Shown: positions 28,440 to 39,458, counted from the stretch's first letter. The stretch: 64,000 nucleotides of DNA from Alteromonadales bacterium alter-6D02 (GCA_002835545.1 PIZK01000020.1:33202-97201); one strand, 5' to 3'. Translations and numbers: made by a program. The notes: generated by a model from the sequence alone, not told the origin.

Positions 28440-29358
28440 GATGGGCTCCTACAGGCATCTTATTACACGCCTCTTCCTGTTCAAAAAGATCTAACATCCA
28501 TTCACGAAATGCTTTGATCTTACCTAACTCACTCTGATTGGTCTCGCTTACAATATAATAAGCGTTCTTACTTAATAGGAATTCTTCAAAGGGGCAAACC
28601 AAACGGCCCGCTTCAATCTCAGGACGAGCTAACACGCTATAGCCTAACGCAACCCCTTGGCCATAAATTGCAGCTTGTAATACGAGTGATGACAAACTAA
28701 AAATCGGCCCTTGATTTACATTAAGCGAGGTTGCACCAACTTGCCTGCTCCAGTTTTTCCAATCTTTACGGGATAAATCATGCAGTAACGTATGATTGGC
28801 TAAATCATGAATCGAGTTTATCGGTTTTGGACCAGTGAGTAGCGCAGGTGAACATACGGGAATCATATATTCATTACGTAGTTTATCAGCGCGTACTGAC
28901 GGCCAATTACCACGGCCATAATAAATGGCGACATCGACATCATCGGTTAAAAGCCCCTCATCTAAATCGATCGCTTTAATTCGAACATCTATTTCAGGAT
29001 GCAATTCACTAAACTTAGATAACCGCGGCACCAGCCATTGAATGGCAAAACTTGGCGCAGAGGCAACAGTTAAGGCACCACTGGCGGTTTTTGACAATAG
29101 TTTTTCTGTGGCATCAGATAATGAAACAAAGATATCTTTTATATCAAGAAAGTAGCTTTGCCCTTCCTCTGTTAATAGCAAGGTTCTATTTTTTCTTCTG
29201 AATAACTTAATTGATAGGTTATCTTCTAATGCCTTGATTTGATGACTAACTGCGGCCTGGGTCACAAATAATTCTTCAGCCGCTTTGGTAAAACTTAAAT
29301 GGCGAGCAGCTGCTTCAAAAGCTTTTAACGCATTTAATGGTGGTAATCGCCTTGACAT
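28432..29358 (-). CDS. gcvA: LysR-type regulator GcvA
   Basis: Transcription factor of the glycine-cleavage operon, 308 residues. The N-terminal winged helix reads MSRRLPPLNALKAFEAAARH and FVTQAAVSHQIKALED, nearly the E. coli GcvA sequence. The C-terminal periplasmic-binding-like effector domain includes SFAIQWLVPRLSKF and VAIYYGRGNWP. First gene of the gcvA-DUF423-rlmM operon. The GcvR-like protein at 2370-2882 is its likely partner. The glycine-cleavage genes themselves are not in this window. Confidence 0.93.
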   Translation of the reverse strand: MSRRLPPLNALKAFEAAARHLSFTKAAEELFVTQAAVSHQIKALEDNLSIKLFRRKNRTLLLTEEGQSYFLDIKDIFVSLSDATEKLLSKTASGALTVASAPSFAIQWLVPRLSKFSELHPEIDVRIKAIDLDEGLLTDDVDVAIYYGRGNWPSVRADKLRNEYMIPVCSPALLTGPKPINSIHDLANHTLLHDLSRKDWKNWSRQVGATSLNVNQGPIFSLSSLVLQAAIYGQGVALGYSVLARPEIEAGRLVCPFEEFLLSKNAYYIVSETNQSELGKIKAFREWMLDLFEQEEACNKMPVGAHLD

Positions 29359-29482
29359 GCAGGCCCCTACTATTTATTAGTTTTTCTAATGCGAATTATT
29401 ACATTTTATCGTTTGTTACCGCAACTTTATTTGATTACATTATCGCCATTAACAGACATTAATTATTCAATAAGGAAACAAC

Positions 29483-29764
29483 ATGAACCCCCTCAAAAAC
29501 GCTAGCCTTGTAATTTTTTGCTTAACACTATCAGGTGTTGCAAGTGCTAATAGTGATGCACAATTACAAGAAAATTCTTCATTGAAGCAAGGAGAAGTTC
29601 AAGCAATGCTAGCTCATGAGATTCAGGACAATGTTGATTACCTAAAAAGTACAATATCATTTGAGCAGCCACTACTAGTTAAACCAACAGCAGTACTAAG
29701 TCGCTCAACACGCCTTGCTGCATCTAACTATATGCCAAAGCGCGTAATTAAGGCGACTCCTTAA
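29483..29764 (+). CDS. Small exported protein of unknown function
   Basis: A 93-residue protein. Residues 1-22 look like a signal peptide (LVIFCLTLSGVASA then NSDAQ). The mature part is a short hydrophilic helix region and a basic tail (MPKRVIKATP). ATG 29483 has AAGGAAA upstream. It is divergent from gcvA, and its last 4 bp overlap the 3' end of the patatin gene on the opposite strand. No family recognised; a real gene is supported by the ribosome site and signal peptide. Confidence 0.6.
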   Translation: MNPLKNASLVIFCLTLSGVASANSDAQLQENSSLKQGEVQAMLAHEIQDNVDYLKSTISFEQPLLVKPTAVLSRSTRLAASNYMPKRVIKATP

Positions 29765-30588
29765 TTATATTCTTTTAACTTAAGAGGCAAAATGTTGGTT
29801 GTTGTATCATAGCCAGCTAAAAAAAGTGCTCTTTTTTGATCGCTATCGAGATTGAACTGTACGGGGGAGCTCTTCCCCGTATTGATTATTAAAGTGCTGT
29901 GCCAATAGTTATTGTTGATATATTCGCGAGAAATCGTGGTTAAAAATGTACGGATTAACAAAGTAACGTAGTCCGTGACAGGAAATAGACCTCCGGGTCG
30001 AATATCTTCATATTCGTGCTCTCCCCGGAGTCTAAAGCAAAGAACAGGCGTACCATCTCCGGCCCAATCGCGATGTAATGCATCTTCAGATAAAATACTA
30101 CCATCAGCCATTAAGCGGTTACCATAAGGTTTAAAACTAAATAACAGCGGAATAGACATCGAATAACGTACAGCCTTTGAAATCTTAAAGTCAGGTGTGC
30201 GCTCACGGTCAAAGATAACTGGTTTACTGCGCCGAACGTCTGTAGCGACAATATGAAGGTCTTTTTCTAAGTCAGCAAACGTTTTATGATCAAGCATATC
30301 GTCAAGCCAATCTTCTAGCTTGTTGCCGTTACATAAACCACCATCCTTAATTAGCGATAAGATTGAAAACCCCCTAAATTGGTTAAAGTCGGTATCCATT
30401 GCTGCTTGCTTAATCTCATCAAGAGGCATTCCTGTTGCATACATGCTTGAGATAATACTGCCACCGGAGACACCAACAATATGCTCTATCGTTGTATCCA
30501 TTTCCTCTAGCGCAGTGAGAATCCCTATATGTGCTGGTAGACGTGTTCCGCCGCCAGCTAGAATAGGAACCAGTGTATGATTTGCCAT
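29761..30588 (-). CDS. Patatin-like phospholipase
   Basis: A 275-residue cytoplasmic acyl hydrolase. The oxyanion-hole loop AGGGTRLPAHIG (residues 11-22), nucleophile elbow GVSGGS and dyad aspartate in LMADGSIL are all in order, so the Ser-Asp dyad is intact. No signal peptide or extra domain. ATG 30588. Relatives hydrolyse membrane phospholipids, and some are effectors in CBASS anti-phage systems, but no nucleotide cyclase lies nearby, so that role is not supported here. It overlaps the small exported gene tail to tail by 4 bp. Confidence 0.85.
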   Translation of the reverse strand: MANHTLVPILAGGGTRLPAHIGILTALEEMDTTIEHIVGVSGGSIISSMYATGMPLDEIKQAAMDTDFNQFRGFSILSLIKDGGLCNGNKLEDWLDDMLDHKTFADLEKDLHIVATDVRRSKPVIFDRERTPDFKISKAVRYSMSIPLLFSFKPYGNRLMADGSILSEDALHRDWAGDGTPVLCFRLRGEHEYEDIRPGGLFPVTDYVTLLIRTFLTTISREYINNNYWHSTLIINTGKSSPVQFNLDSDQKRALFLAGYDTTTNILPLKLKEYN

Positions 30589-30667
30589 TTTAACCCTTAA
30601 GATAGATTCTCTCTCTTATAAGTATTAAACCTAGCAGGCGATTTTTCCACTTTAAGGGTAAATAAAC

Positions 30668-30716
30668 TAAAAAGCTCCAGTAACCTTGGTAAAATATCAC
30701 CAACGTTACTGGAGCT
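30668..30716 (-). terminator. Long hairpin terminator of kdsA
   Basis: AGCTCCAGTAAC and GTTACTGGAGCT form a 12-bp stem that continues, after a C-C mismatch, into TTGGT/ACCAA. TTTTTAG follows on the reverse strand, just after the kdsA stop. Confidence 0.88.
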
Positions 30717-30737
30717 TAATGCATAATAGAGAGCTAA

Positions 30738-31601
<864 letters not shown>

Positions 31602-31662
31602 TCAATATCAAGAGTCATTAAAATAACTCCTAACCTAATTACTGAATCGCAGCCATCACTTC

Positions 31663-32469
31663 CTAATGAGTTACAACGGCTTGATTTTCTAACTGCGTTA
31701 AATGCAATTTAAGCACATCCGTATTAGGATGTTCAGGGCAGTTCTCAATGAAAAACGCAAAGTCTTGTGCCGCACCCACAAAATATTCTAGTTGCTGTAA
31801 GATAAAGCCTCGCTCCATGATTAAGTCTGGATCATCAGGTAATAATCCTAATAATAATTCACTTAATAATAACGCCATTTCGAAGTCATCTTCTAACATG
31901 CAAGCCTGTTTAAGGCTGACAAGAAAACGTTTTTTAACCGTTAACTCATCGGCAATAAGTAAGTGCTCATCTTCTAAAGTGACATGGTCGCCTAAATGGC
32001 CACGCACAAGGCACTCTAAATAGTGATGATCAATAACATCACCATTTAATGGATCAATAAACTGCCCTGGTAACACGTCAATCTCGAGAATAAACGGGCC
32101 AGGAAAATCGATGATCTGATGCGAAATATTTAATGACGTCAACAAGTGAGAAACAAATAGGGTTGACAGTGCATTATTGCCGACACGGGACTCAACAAAA
32201 TGATAAATGCTATTACTTTTTATTGAGAAGTAGTCATTTTGATCAATCTCAAAATCCCACTCTCCATAAAATAGTTCCTTAAACTTTTCCCAGCGTTGCT
32301 CTTCATCAATTACATGATCATTGAGTGCAGCAACCTGACCCAACAACTGCTCCAGCAGTTGTTTGGTTTGGATCAATTCCTGTTCGTCGCACAATGGCTG
32401 CGATGTCAACGTGAGTACTTCATAAAAAGTTAAGCTGTGAATGTCGGGTAATTCGTCTCTTAGTTGCAC
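31663..32469 (-). CDS. sirB1: SirB1 family protein (YchA-like)
   Basis: A 268-residue protein of the SirB1 family, with a transglutaminase-like N-domain (about residues 30-170) and a C-terminal TPR-like part (about 180-260, LLLGLLPDDPDLIMERGFI). Despite the name, no enzymatic role is established; in Salmonella it was linked to regulation of SirA. It follows sirB2 by 4 bp and precedes kdsA, the usual gamma-proteobacterial order. Confidence 0.88.
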   Translation of the reverse strand: MQLRDELPDIHSLTFYEVLTLTSQPLCDEQELIQTKQLLEQLLGQVAALNDHVIDEEQRWEKFKELFYGEWDFEIDQNDYFSIKSNSIYHFVESRVGNNALSTLFVSHLLTSLNISHQIIDFPGPFILEIDVLPGQFIDPLNGDVIDHHYLECLVRGHLGDHVTLEDEHLLIADELTVKKRFLVSLKQACMLEDDFEMALLLSELLLGLLPDDPDLIMERGFILQQLEYFVGAAQDFAFFIENCPEHPNTDVLKLHLTQLENQAVVTH

Positions 32470-32473
32470 TGGG

Positions 32474-32860
32474 TTACCCTAAAATCAACGCCTGTTTTAA
32501 AATAGCAAGTTTGGCAGCAATCAACACCCAACCAACAGCACCAATACTCGTTAAAATACGAGTTTTAGTCGTTGTTGCACGGTACAGTGCAATGTAAGCT
32601 AAGATAATGTAGGCAATAATACAAACAACTTTTTCAGTGACCCAATGATCAACGAACGGGTATTGGCCGATAATGACACAAAGCGTTAACGCTGAGGCAA
32701 GCAAAAATGTATCTGCAATTCGCGATGTCATTTTTGCCCAGCGCAACTGATGAATGCTTTTGTTAGCAAACATTAAACCAGCACGAATAATAAAAAATAA
32801 CACGCTAAACGCAACAAGGCTTAAGTGAAGGTGTTTAATCGGTAAGTAAAACTGTTCCAT
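32474..32860 (-). CDS. sirB2: SirB2 family membrane protein
   Basis: A 128-residue membrane protein with four hydrophobic helices; KHLHLSLVAFSVLFFIIR near the start is the family hallmark. ATG 32860 is chosen; a GTG at 32872 would add four residues. Its coding region ends 4 bp before sirB1. Function unknown. In many relatives sirB2 follows prmC directly, but here a response-regulator gene lies between them. Confidence 0.85.
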   Translation of the reverse strand: MEQFYLPIKHLHLSLVAFSVLFFIIRAGLMFANKSIHQLRWAKMTSRIADTFLLASALTLCVIIGQYPFVDHWVTEKVVCIIAYIILAYIALYRATTTKTRILTSIGAVGWVLIAAKLAILKQALILG

Positions 32861-32971
32861 GAGGATATCCACATCTTAATTTAGTTGCGGACATTTTACT
32901 GACTTTACACTAGATTGCTAATTTACAGCTCTCAAATTAGTACAACCGACATTAATTGCTTAAAAAAAACA

Positions 32972-34525
32972 CTAATTAGGGTACTTTTTAAGAATAGCTA
33001 AAAAGTCATCGATATTAGTTAAGAACAGTTCCACTAGAGCTGGGTCAAAGGCCGTAGCACTATTATCTTTGATATAATTGATACAGAAATCTAGCTCAAA
33101 AGGCGGTTTATAACAACGCTTGCTATACAGGGCATCGAAAACATCAACTAACGATACAATCCTTCCATAGATATGAATATCCTCTCCTGAGAGTGCATTA
33201 GGGTAACCTTGCCCATCCCAACGTTCATGATGTGTCAGTGAGATAATAGCTCCCACTTGCAAGATCAAGCGATTAGAGTCGTGCAAAAGATCATGCCCTA
33301 TTTGAGCATGAGTCTTCATCACCTCCCAGTCTTCGCCTTCTAGTTTCTCTGGGGTATTAAGTACAGCATCGGGAATTCCGATTTTACCGACATCGTGTAA
33401 CGGCGATGCTAATTTCAGTGTACGCACATCAACTGGGTCTAAACCATATAAATTACCAAGGAGTTCTGAAAATAGTGCGACACGCTTGAGATGATTCCCC
33501 GTTTCTTTAGAACGGGTTTCCAACGCATTACCTAAGCGATAAACAATTTCTCGTTGGGTGTTTTCAATTTCTTGATTCAGTAAAATATTATCATAGGCAA
33601 TTTGAACATTACGAGAAAACAGCTCGATTAAATGGCGATCATGTTGACTAAGCTCAAGGGGGATGCCGCTAATAAACATGAGTGTCGAAAATTGTTGGCT
33701 GTCTTTACGGTAATAAAAAATATAGTCATCACCGAAAAGCAACTCATTATTTTTTTGCGCTTCATCGTAAAGTGGTAATAGGGCTTCAGGTAGTACATTA
33801 TTCACCGACTCCCCTTCGGTCCCGGAAAAATCGCCTTGAGCGGCAACAACGGTTAAATTAGCTTCACCAACATTACCGTCTTGTCCGTGCTCTTCTGCAA
33901 CCAATGAACTGAGTTCGAAACAATGTTTACCCCGTGAAAATATAGCGTTTAGTTGAATGAGTAAACCATCAATAAAGTGATTCATCGAATGAATAGAAAA
34001 CAAATTACATGACGCGTCAATTACGCGTTCTAACCCTTGTCGGTTAGACTCAATCGCTGTTAAATCACGATATGAACGCAGTGCAGCTACAACAGTGGTA
34101 AATAAGCGCTGAGAGGTCAGTTCTGTCTTGGATTTATAATCGTTGATATCATAAGTGACGATCACATCACGTTCGGGAGCTTGGCCTGGCTGACCTGTAC
34201 GCAATACAATACGCACTAATTGATTATTAGCTATTTCACGAGTAAAACGCGCAACTTTTAGTCCTGCATCATCAGTTTCCATGACGACATCAAGTAACAT
34301 CACCGCAATTTCATGATCTTCAGTAATAATTTTTTCTGCTTCAGCACCACTATAGGCACTGATAAAATCTAATTTACGACCTTGAAACTCAAAGTCTCTT
34401 AAAGCAAGTTTGGTGACGGCATGAACTTCTTCTTCATCGTCAACAATTAGTAACTTCCAACTTTCAAGGTGTGACTCACTGACATCGTCATCTTGTGACT
34501 CATCGGCGAAAATAAATTCATCCAT
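32972..34525 (-). CDS. Response regulator with DUF3369 and HD-GYP domains
   Basis: A 517-residue cytoplasmic regulator. The receiver domain spans about residues 25-150 with IVDDEEEV, phosphoacceptor D79 (MLLDVVME) and the lysine in YKSKTEL. A DUF3369-type region covers about 165-320. The HD-GYP domain (about 325-517) has all signatures: LHDVGKIGIPD, MKTHAQIGHDLL and HERWDGQGYP, so cyclic di-GMP phosphodiesterase activity is expected. ATG 34525. It sits between prmC and sirB2 with 123 bp and 111 bp on either side, so it probably has its own promoter. No kinase is adjacent. Confidence 0.9.
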   Translation of the reverse strand: MDEFIFADESQDDDVSESHLESWKLLIVDDEEEVHAVTKLALRDFEFQGRKLDFISAYSGAEAEKIITEDHEIAVMLLDVVMETDDAGLKVARFTREIANNQLVRIVLRTGQPGQAPERDVIVTYDINDYKSKTELTSQRLFTTVVAALRSYRDLTAIESNRQGLERVIDASCNLFSIHSMNHFIDGLLIQLNAIFSRGKHCFELSSLVAEEHGQDGNVGEANLTVVAAQGDFSGTEGESVNNVLPEALLPLYDEAQKNNELLFGDDYIFYYRKDSQQFSTLMFISGIPLELSQHDRHLIELFSRNVQIAYDNILLNQEIENTQREIVYRLGNALETRSKETGNHLKRVALFSELLGNLYGLDPVDVRTLKLASPLHDVGKIGIPDAVLNTPEKLEGEDWEVMKTHAQIGHDLLHDSNRLILQVGAIISLTHHERWDGQGYPNALSGEDIHIYGRIVSLVDVFDALYSKRCYKPPFELDFCINYIKDNSATAFDPALVELFLTNIDDFLAILKKYPN

Positions 34526-34648
34526 CGTCCATCCCTTAATTCAGCCAAGCATTGGTTATAAATTATCAGGTTAATACCTATTAAGGATAGTAAATTTATG
34601 AACTTTTTAGAAAAAATATGGACAATAAATGGAAAAAAACAACTGAAC

Positions 34649-35494
34649 CTAGCGCAGGCCAAGCGTTACACGGTCTAGGCCAGCAAGGTCTTGTAACGTT
34701 ATTACTTGATTAAAATGATGACTTTCTAAAATACTTCGTACTGCTTTTCCTTGCTCAAAGCCATGCTCAAACAGCAAAATACCTTGTGGCTTTAAGAAAT
34801 GAATACTTTGTTTGGTAATATCAATGATATCTTGCAAACCATTATTTGCTGCTATCAATGCACTATGCGGTTCAAAGCGTACATCACCCTCGACTAGGTG
34901 AGGATCGCTCTCATCAATATAAGGAGGGTTTGAAACAATAAAGTCACACTGTTGTAGCCATGATTCATCAATATTAGTTAGCCAACTTGATTGAACAAAA
35001 CTAACGTTTGTAAGTGCTAACTTATTCTGGTTAGTTCGAGCTAGAACAACAGCCTCATCACTATAATCGACACCAAGTATAGACCAACTCGGTTGTTCTG
35101 ATGCTAGTGCTAATGCAATAGCACCAGTGCCCGTGCCCAAATCAATTCCTCGAGCGTGCGGTAATATGACGCGATCTAATATCGTTTCAACTAAGAGCTC
35201 GGTTTCTGGTCGAGGGATTAAGGTTGACGGCGCAACGGACAGTGGTAATGACCAAAACTCTTGTTCACCTACTATATAAGCAATGGGTTCACCACTGATA
35301 CGGCGCTGTAGTAGCACCTCAAAGGCGGCCAACTGCTCAGGAGTCAGCTTTTTGTCTGGCCAAGTATAAAAAAAACTTCGTTCGACACCTAACACTGAAC
35401 TGAGTAAAACCTGTACATCTAAAACGGCACTATCACTCTCGGGTAAACGTGCCACACTTGATGAAACCACTTCAGAAACAGTGTTAGTGCTCAC
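34649..35494 (-). CDS. prmC: Release factor glutamine methyltransferase PrmC
   Basis: Methylates the glutamine of the GGQ motif in release factors 1 and 2; 281 residues. An N-terminal helical domain precedes the methyltransferase with SAM motif GIDLGTGTGAIALAL and the catalytic NPPYID. The start is GTG 35494, whose first base is the last base of the prfA stop codon (TAGTG), so the two genes are translationally coupled. Directly follows its substrate gene prfA, as in E. coli. Confidence 0.94.
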   Translation of the reverse strand: MSTNTVSEVVSSSVARLPESDSAVLDVQVLLSSVLGVERSFFYTWPDKKLTPEQLAAFEVLLQRRISGEPIAYIVGEQEFWSLPLSVAPSTLIPRPETELLVETILDRVILPHARGIDLGTGTGAIALALASEQPSWSILGVDYSDEAVVLARTNQNKLALTNVSFVQSSWLTNIDESWLQQCDFIVSNPPYIDESDPHLVEGDVRFEPHSALIAANNGLQDIIDITKQSIHFLKPQGILLFEHGFEQGKAVRSILESHHFNQVITLQDLAGLDRVTLGLR

Positions 35495-36585
35495 TATCTA
35501 TTCTCTTCTGATAGTGCAGCAAGTAAGTCAGCCTGTTGCTCATTCAGTAACGGCTCAACGACAAGGTCTAAGTCTCCCTGCATCACATCACCTAGGCGGT
35601 AAAGTGTTAGGTTGATACGATGATCACTCACGCGGCCTTGCGGGTAGTTATAAGTACGAATACGTTCACTACGATCACCACTTGCCACTAAACTACGGCG
35701 TGTTGATTCTTCTTCAACGCGACGTTTCTCATCTTCAGCCTGCTGTAGGCGCGAAGCAAGTACTGACATCGCTTGGGCACGGTTTTTATGCTGCGAGCGC
35801 TGATCCTGACACTCAACCACGGTTCCCGTTGGTATATGGGTAATACGAATAGCAGAGTCAGTCTTATTAACGTGCTGCCCCCCTGCACCTGACGCTCGGA
35901 AAGTATCAACTTTAAGATCGGCAGGGTTAATGTTAATCGCTTCTGCCTCTGGAATTTCAGGCATTACAACTACAGTACAAGCGGAAGTATGAACACGACC
36001 TTGTGATTCGGTCTCAGGAACACGTTGTACACGGTGACCACCCGATTCAAATTTCATGACGCCGTAAATGCCTTCACCAGAGATTTTAGCTACAACCTCT
36101 TTAAAGCCACCTTGCTCAGCTTCGTTTGCATTCACTAATTCAATTTTCCAACCACGATTTTCAATGTAACGGCTGTACATTCTGAATAGGTCACCAGCAA
36201 AAATAGCGGCTTCATCACCACCCGCACCAGCACGAATCTCAATAAACGCATTACGATCATCATTTGGATCTCGTGGTAATAGTAAGATTTGTAACTCACC
36301 TTCGATTTCTTCGATGGCCGCTTTTGCTGCTTTAAATTCTTCCTGTGCCATTTCACGCATATCAGGATCGTCATCTTTAAGCATCTCTTGAGCCATTTCG
36401 AAGTCACTTTGTGCACCTTTATAGGTATTAAAAGCTTCGATAACAGGGCCAAGCTGTGAGTACTCTTTATTTAAAGCACGAAATAAATCTTGATTGGCGA
36501 TTGTATCAGGGTCGCCTAACGACGCCTCTACTTCTTCATGACGCTCTTGTAAGCCTTCAAGCTTAGCGTAAACCGTTGGTTTCAT
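35494..36585 (-). CDS. prfA: Peptide chain release factor 1
   Basis: Recognises UAA and UAG stop codons; 363 residues. The codon-recognition region is in [14 protein letters not shown], and the peptide-release motif GGQ in [15 protein letters not shown] is the target of PrmC. ATG 36585. It follows hemA by 48 bp and overlaps prmC by one base. Confidence 0.97.
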   Translation of the reverse strand: MKPTVYAKLEGLQERHEEVEASLGDPDTIANQDLFRALNKEYSQLGPVIEAFNTYKGAQSDFEMAQEMLKDDDPDMREMAQEEFKAAKAAIEEIEGELQILLLPRDPNDDRNAFIEIRAGAGGDEAAIFAGDLFRMYSRYIENRGWKIELVNANEAEQGGFKEVVAKISGEGIYGVMKFESGGHRVQRVPETESQGRVHTSACTVVVMPEIPEAEAININPADLKVDTFRASGAGGQHVNKTDSAIRITHIPTGTVVECQDQRSQHKNRAQAMSVLASRLQQAEDEKRRVEEESTRRSLVASGDRSERIRTYNYPQGRVSDHRINLTLYRLGDVMQGDLDLVVEPLLNEQQADLLAALSEENR

Positions 36586-36633
36586 TATTCTGTTTTCTCA
36601 TATTTAAAGCACAGGGCTTTATACTTAACTTAA

Positions 36634-37887
36634 TTATTGTACGCCATTTAGCCCTAGCGCATTGGAAATTACCGCTAGCTTATCATGCTCTCCTGCATGA
36701 CTGGCACTACTCATTGCACGGGTTGGGCAATGAATCAGTTTATTGGTCAGTTTATTGGCAAGCTCCACCATCACTTTTTCAGCATCGGCGCCTTGTGAAA
36801 TTTTTTGCAGTGCTTTATCTAATAGCTCATCTTTAGAAGCAAAACTTTGTTCACGATATTGTTTAATATAATCAATCGATTTTAGAGAACGGGTCCAAGC
36901 AATAAATTCTTGCGCTTGCTCTGTCGCAATAAGTTCAGCTTCATCAGCAGCCGCACGACGCGACGCCATGTTTTGTTCGACTATACCCTGAAGGTCATCA
37001 ACCGTGTAAAGATAAACATCGTCCAACTCACCTACTTGAGCTTCAATATCTCGTGGGACAGCAATATCAACTAACAGCATCGGGCGATGACGGCGCGTAG
37101 AAATAGCGCTTTCAACCATCCCTTTTCCTAAAATAGGTAAAGTACTCGCGGTAGAGGAAATAACAACATCAGCTTCAGCTAAATGCTCCGGAATCTGCGC
37201 TAAGGTGATGGCTGTGCCGCCAATATCTTGCGTCATTGATTCGGCACGAGCTAAGGTACGGTTAGCGATGGTAATATTGGTTACCCCCGCCTCCATTAAA
37301 TGCTTAGCCACCAGCTCAATAGTTTCACCAGCTCCGATTAATAACACGTTGGTTTGAACTAACTCGGCAAAGATTTGTTTTGCTAAGCTCACAGCAGCAA
37401 AAGCAACAGATACTGCATTAGCCCCAATATTGGTGTCGGTACGAACTCGTTTCGCAACAGAAAAGGTACGTTGAAACAATTTATCTAACGTTAGAGCAAG
37501 TGAGCCAGAAGCCTTAGCAGTTCCATAAGCCTGCTTAATTTGGCCTAAGATTTGTGGCTCACCTAGAACAAGAGAGTCAAGGCCACAAGACACCCGCATT
37601 AAATGATTCACGGCCGCAACATCTTGGTGTAAATAAATGCTCTCTTCTAAAGCACTACGTTCAACCTGATGAAAAGTAACTAACCAATCAATCAGTTGCT
37701 GTGCTTGCATGCCATTACAATAAAGCTCGGTACGATTACACGTTGAAACAACCACAGCTTCGCTACCGTTGTTTAACGCTTTCAATTGCTGTAACGCCTC
37801 GACCATCTGGTCAGGCGAAAACGCAATTTGTTCACGTAACTCAACGGAAGCTGTTTTGTGGTTAATACCTAAGGCAACTAGAGACAT
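36634..37887 (-). CDS. hemA: Glutamyl-tRNA reductase
   Basis: First step of the C5 pathway to tetrapyrroles, reducing glutamyl-tRNA to glutamate-1-semialdehyde; 417 residues. The catalytic cysteine is in [12 protein letters not shown], preceded by [14 protein letters not shown]. The NADPH-binding domain has [16 protein letters not shown], and a C-terminal dimerisation helix follows. ATG 37887. First gene of the operon with prfA and prmC and divergent from lolB, sharing a 144-bp promoter region. Confidence 0.96.
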   Translation of the reverse strand: MSLVALGINHKTASVELREQIAFSPDQMVEALQQLKALNNGSEAVVVSTCNRTELYCNGMQAQQLIDWLVTFHQVERSALEESIYLHQDVAAVNHLMRVSCGLDSLVLGEPQILGQIKQAYGTAKASGSLALTLDKLFQRTFSVAKRVRTDTNIGANAVSVAFAAVSLAKQIFAELVQTNVLLIGAGETIELVAKHLMEAGVTNITIANRTLARAESMTQDIGGTAITLAQIPEHLAEADVVISSTASTLPILGKGMVESAISTRRHRPMLLVDIAVPRDIEAQVGELDDVYLYTVDDLQGIVEQNMASRRAAADEAELIATEQAQEFIAWTRSLKSIDYIKQYREQSFASKDELLDKALQKISQGADAEKVMVELANKLTNKLIHCPTRAMSSASHAGEHDKLAVISNALGLNGVQ

Positions 37888-38031
37888 TATTGGCTTCGAC
37901 TAAATCATTAAAATATATTTATGAGAGCGAATTTTACATTAAAGCAAGGGCTAATTGAAAGCGACTCTAGTCGCTAAGTGAAAAAGAAGCTACTCTATAG
38001 CCTATCTATATCAAATTATTAGACCTTAATC

Positions 38032-38604
38032 TTGCTTAAACGATTACTATTCCTATTTATGGCATTAAGCCTTAGCGGTTGCAGCACATTTATTAAACAG
38101 CCCCCTATTGACGGTCCAATCACCCAACAATGGCAGTTTAATGGTAAATTCGCTATCCGAACCCCACAAGAAACTCAATCGGCAAAAATTCATTGGGCCC
38201 AATTAAACCAGCAATATGACATAAACCTCTATACCACTTTAGGTATTACGGTAATGAAAATTACTGGTAATGATAACTTTGTTGAAATTGATGGTATTGG
38301 CGAAGAGCCCATAACGGGCACGTCAGCAGAACAATTAATTTGGCAATTAACACGTTGGCACATTCCTGTCAGCCAATTGCAATGGTGGGTGCAAGGTAAA
38401 GTACCATACGGAAGTAATATTAATTACAATAAGTTAGGCCAAGTCACAGACGCAGAAATCATTGATAACAATGGGCAAACATGGCAATTACGCCTTGGGA
38501 AATATCAATCGGTTGATGGCAAACAGCGCCCCTATACAATTGGCTTAACCCAAGATAGACTCTTTTTAAAACTTGCAATAACAAAGTGGCAAATACAGCA
38601 ATGA
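38032..38604 (+). CDS. lolB: Outer-membrane lipoprotein receptor LolB
   Basis: Accepts lipoproteins from LolA and inserts them in the outer membrane; 190 residues. The signal peptide MLKRLLFLFMALSLSGCS ends in an LSGC lipobox, so Cys17 would be lipidated. The start must be TTG 38032: a stop codon lies 12 bp upstream in frame, and the next ATG (38059) would leave too short a signal peptide. There is no clear ribosome site, suggesting low translation. It overlaps ispE by 4 bp (ATGA). The gene order lolB-ispE-prs opposite hemA is conserved in gammaproteobacteria. Confidence 0.9.
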   Translation: MLKRLLFLFMALSLSGCSTFIKQPPIDGPITQQWQFNGKFAIRTPQETQSAKIHWAQLNQQYDINLYTTLGITVMKITGNDNFVEIDGIGEEPITGTSAEQLIWQLTRWHIPVSQLQWWVQGKVPYGSNINYNKLGQVTDAEIIDNNGQTWQLRLGKYQSVDGKQRPYTIGLTQDRLFLKLAITKWQIQQ

Positions 38605-39458
38605 ACACATCCCAAACTTGGCCATCACCAGCCAAATTAAACCTTTTTCTTCATATCACTGGTCAGTTAGATAATGGGTACCACAGCTTACAAACCACGT
38701 TTCAATTTCTAGATTATGGTGATGAACTGACTTTTATAGCCAATAACGATAGTAAGATATCAATATACCCTGGTGTTGAAGGTATTAACGACGAAGATAA
38801 TTTAATCTATCGCGCCGCAATGTTATTAAAGCCCTTTGCAAGTATTAATGCTGGGGTAGACATCACCTTACATAAAGTCTTACCTATGGGCGCAGGCCTT
38901 GGCGGTGGCTCATCTAACGCAGCAACAACCTTAGTGGCTCTTAATCATCTGTGGCAAATCAATCTCTCGACGGCTAAGTTAGCTTCGTTAGGGTTAAGCT
39001 TAGGTGCGGATGTGCCTATTTTTGTCCATGGTTTTGCCGCCTTTGCCGAAGGCGTAGGAGAAAAACTAACGCCAGTTGAGCCGGAAGAACCGTGGTACTT
39101 GATTATTTGGCCAGGTGTTCATGTCAACACAGGGGAGATATTTTCATTACCTGAGCTACCGCGTAATACGCCAACATTAACCTTGGAGCAGTTATCAAGT
39201 GCAAGTTTAGGTAATGACTGCGAACAAGTGACAAAAAATCGCCATCCTGAGGTTGCTAAGGCCCTCGACTGGTTGATAGAATACGCCCCAGCAAAAATGA
39301 CAGGGACTGGCAGTTGCGTTTTTGGTCAATTTGAGACTCAGCAGGCAGCAGAGGCTGCGTTGCAAAAATTACCAAAAGATATGCATGGATTTGTTGCAAA
39401 AGGCATTAATCAATCGCCACTAGCCACAAAATTAGCTCAGCTTACTAGCCATCATTGA
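38601..39458 (+). CDS. ispE: 4-diphosphocytidyl-2-C-methyl-D-erythritol kinase IspE
   Basis: GHMP-family kinase of the non-mevalonate isoprenoid pathway; 285 residues (E. coli 283). Motifs: SPAKLNLFLHITGQ at the N-terminus, the ATP loop LPMGAGLGGGSSNAAT and the C-terminal MTGTGSCVFG. ATG 38601 overlaps the lolB stop as ATGA; a GTG at 38586 is less likely. Followed by prs after 86 bp. Confidence 0.95.
   Translation: MNTSQTWPSPAKLNLFLHITGQLDNGYHSLQTTFQFLDYGDELTFIANNDSKISIYPGVEGINDEDNLIYRAAMLLKPFASINAGVDITLHKVLPMGAGLGGGSSNAATTLVALNHLWQINLSTAKLASLGLSLGADVPIFVHGFAAFAEGVGEKLTPVEPEEPWYLIIWPGVHVNTGEIFSLPELPRNTPTLTLEQLSSASLGNDCEQVTKNRHPEVAKALDWLIEYAPAKMTGTGSCVFGQFETQQAAEAALQKLPKDMHGFVAKGINQSPLATKLAQLTSHH

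Noticed and set aside
29761..30588. CBASS or other anti-phage system around the patatin-like gene
   Set aside because: Neighbours are housekeeping genes and no nucleotide cyclase or other defence gene is present.
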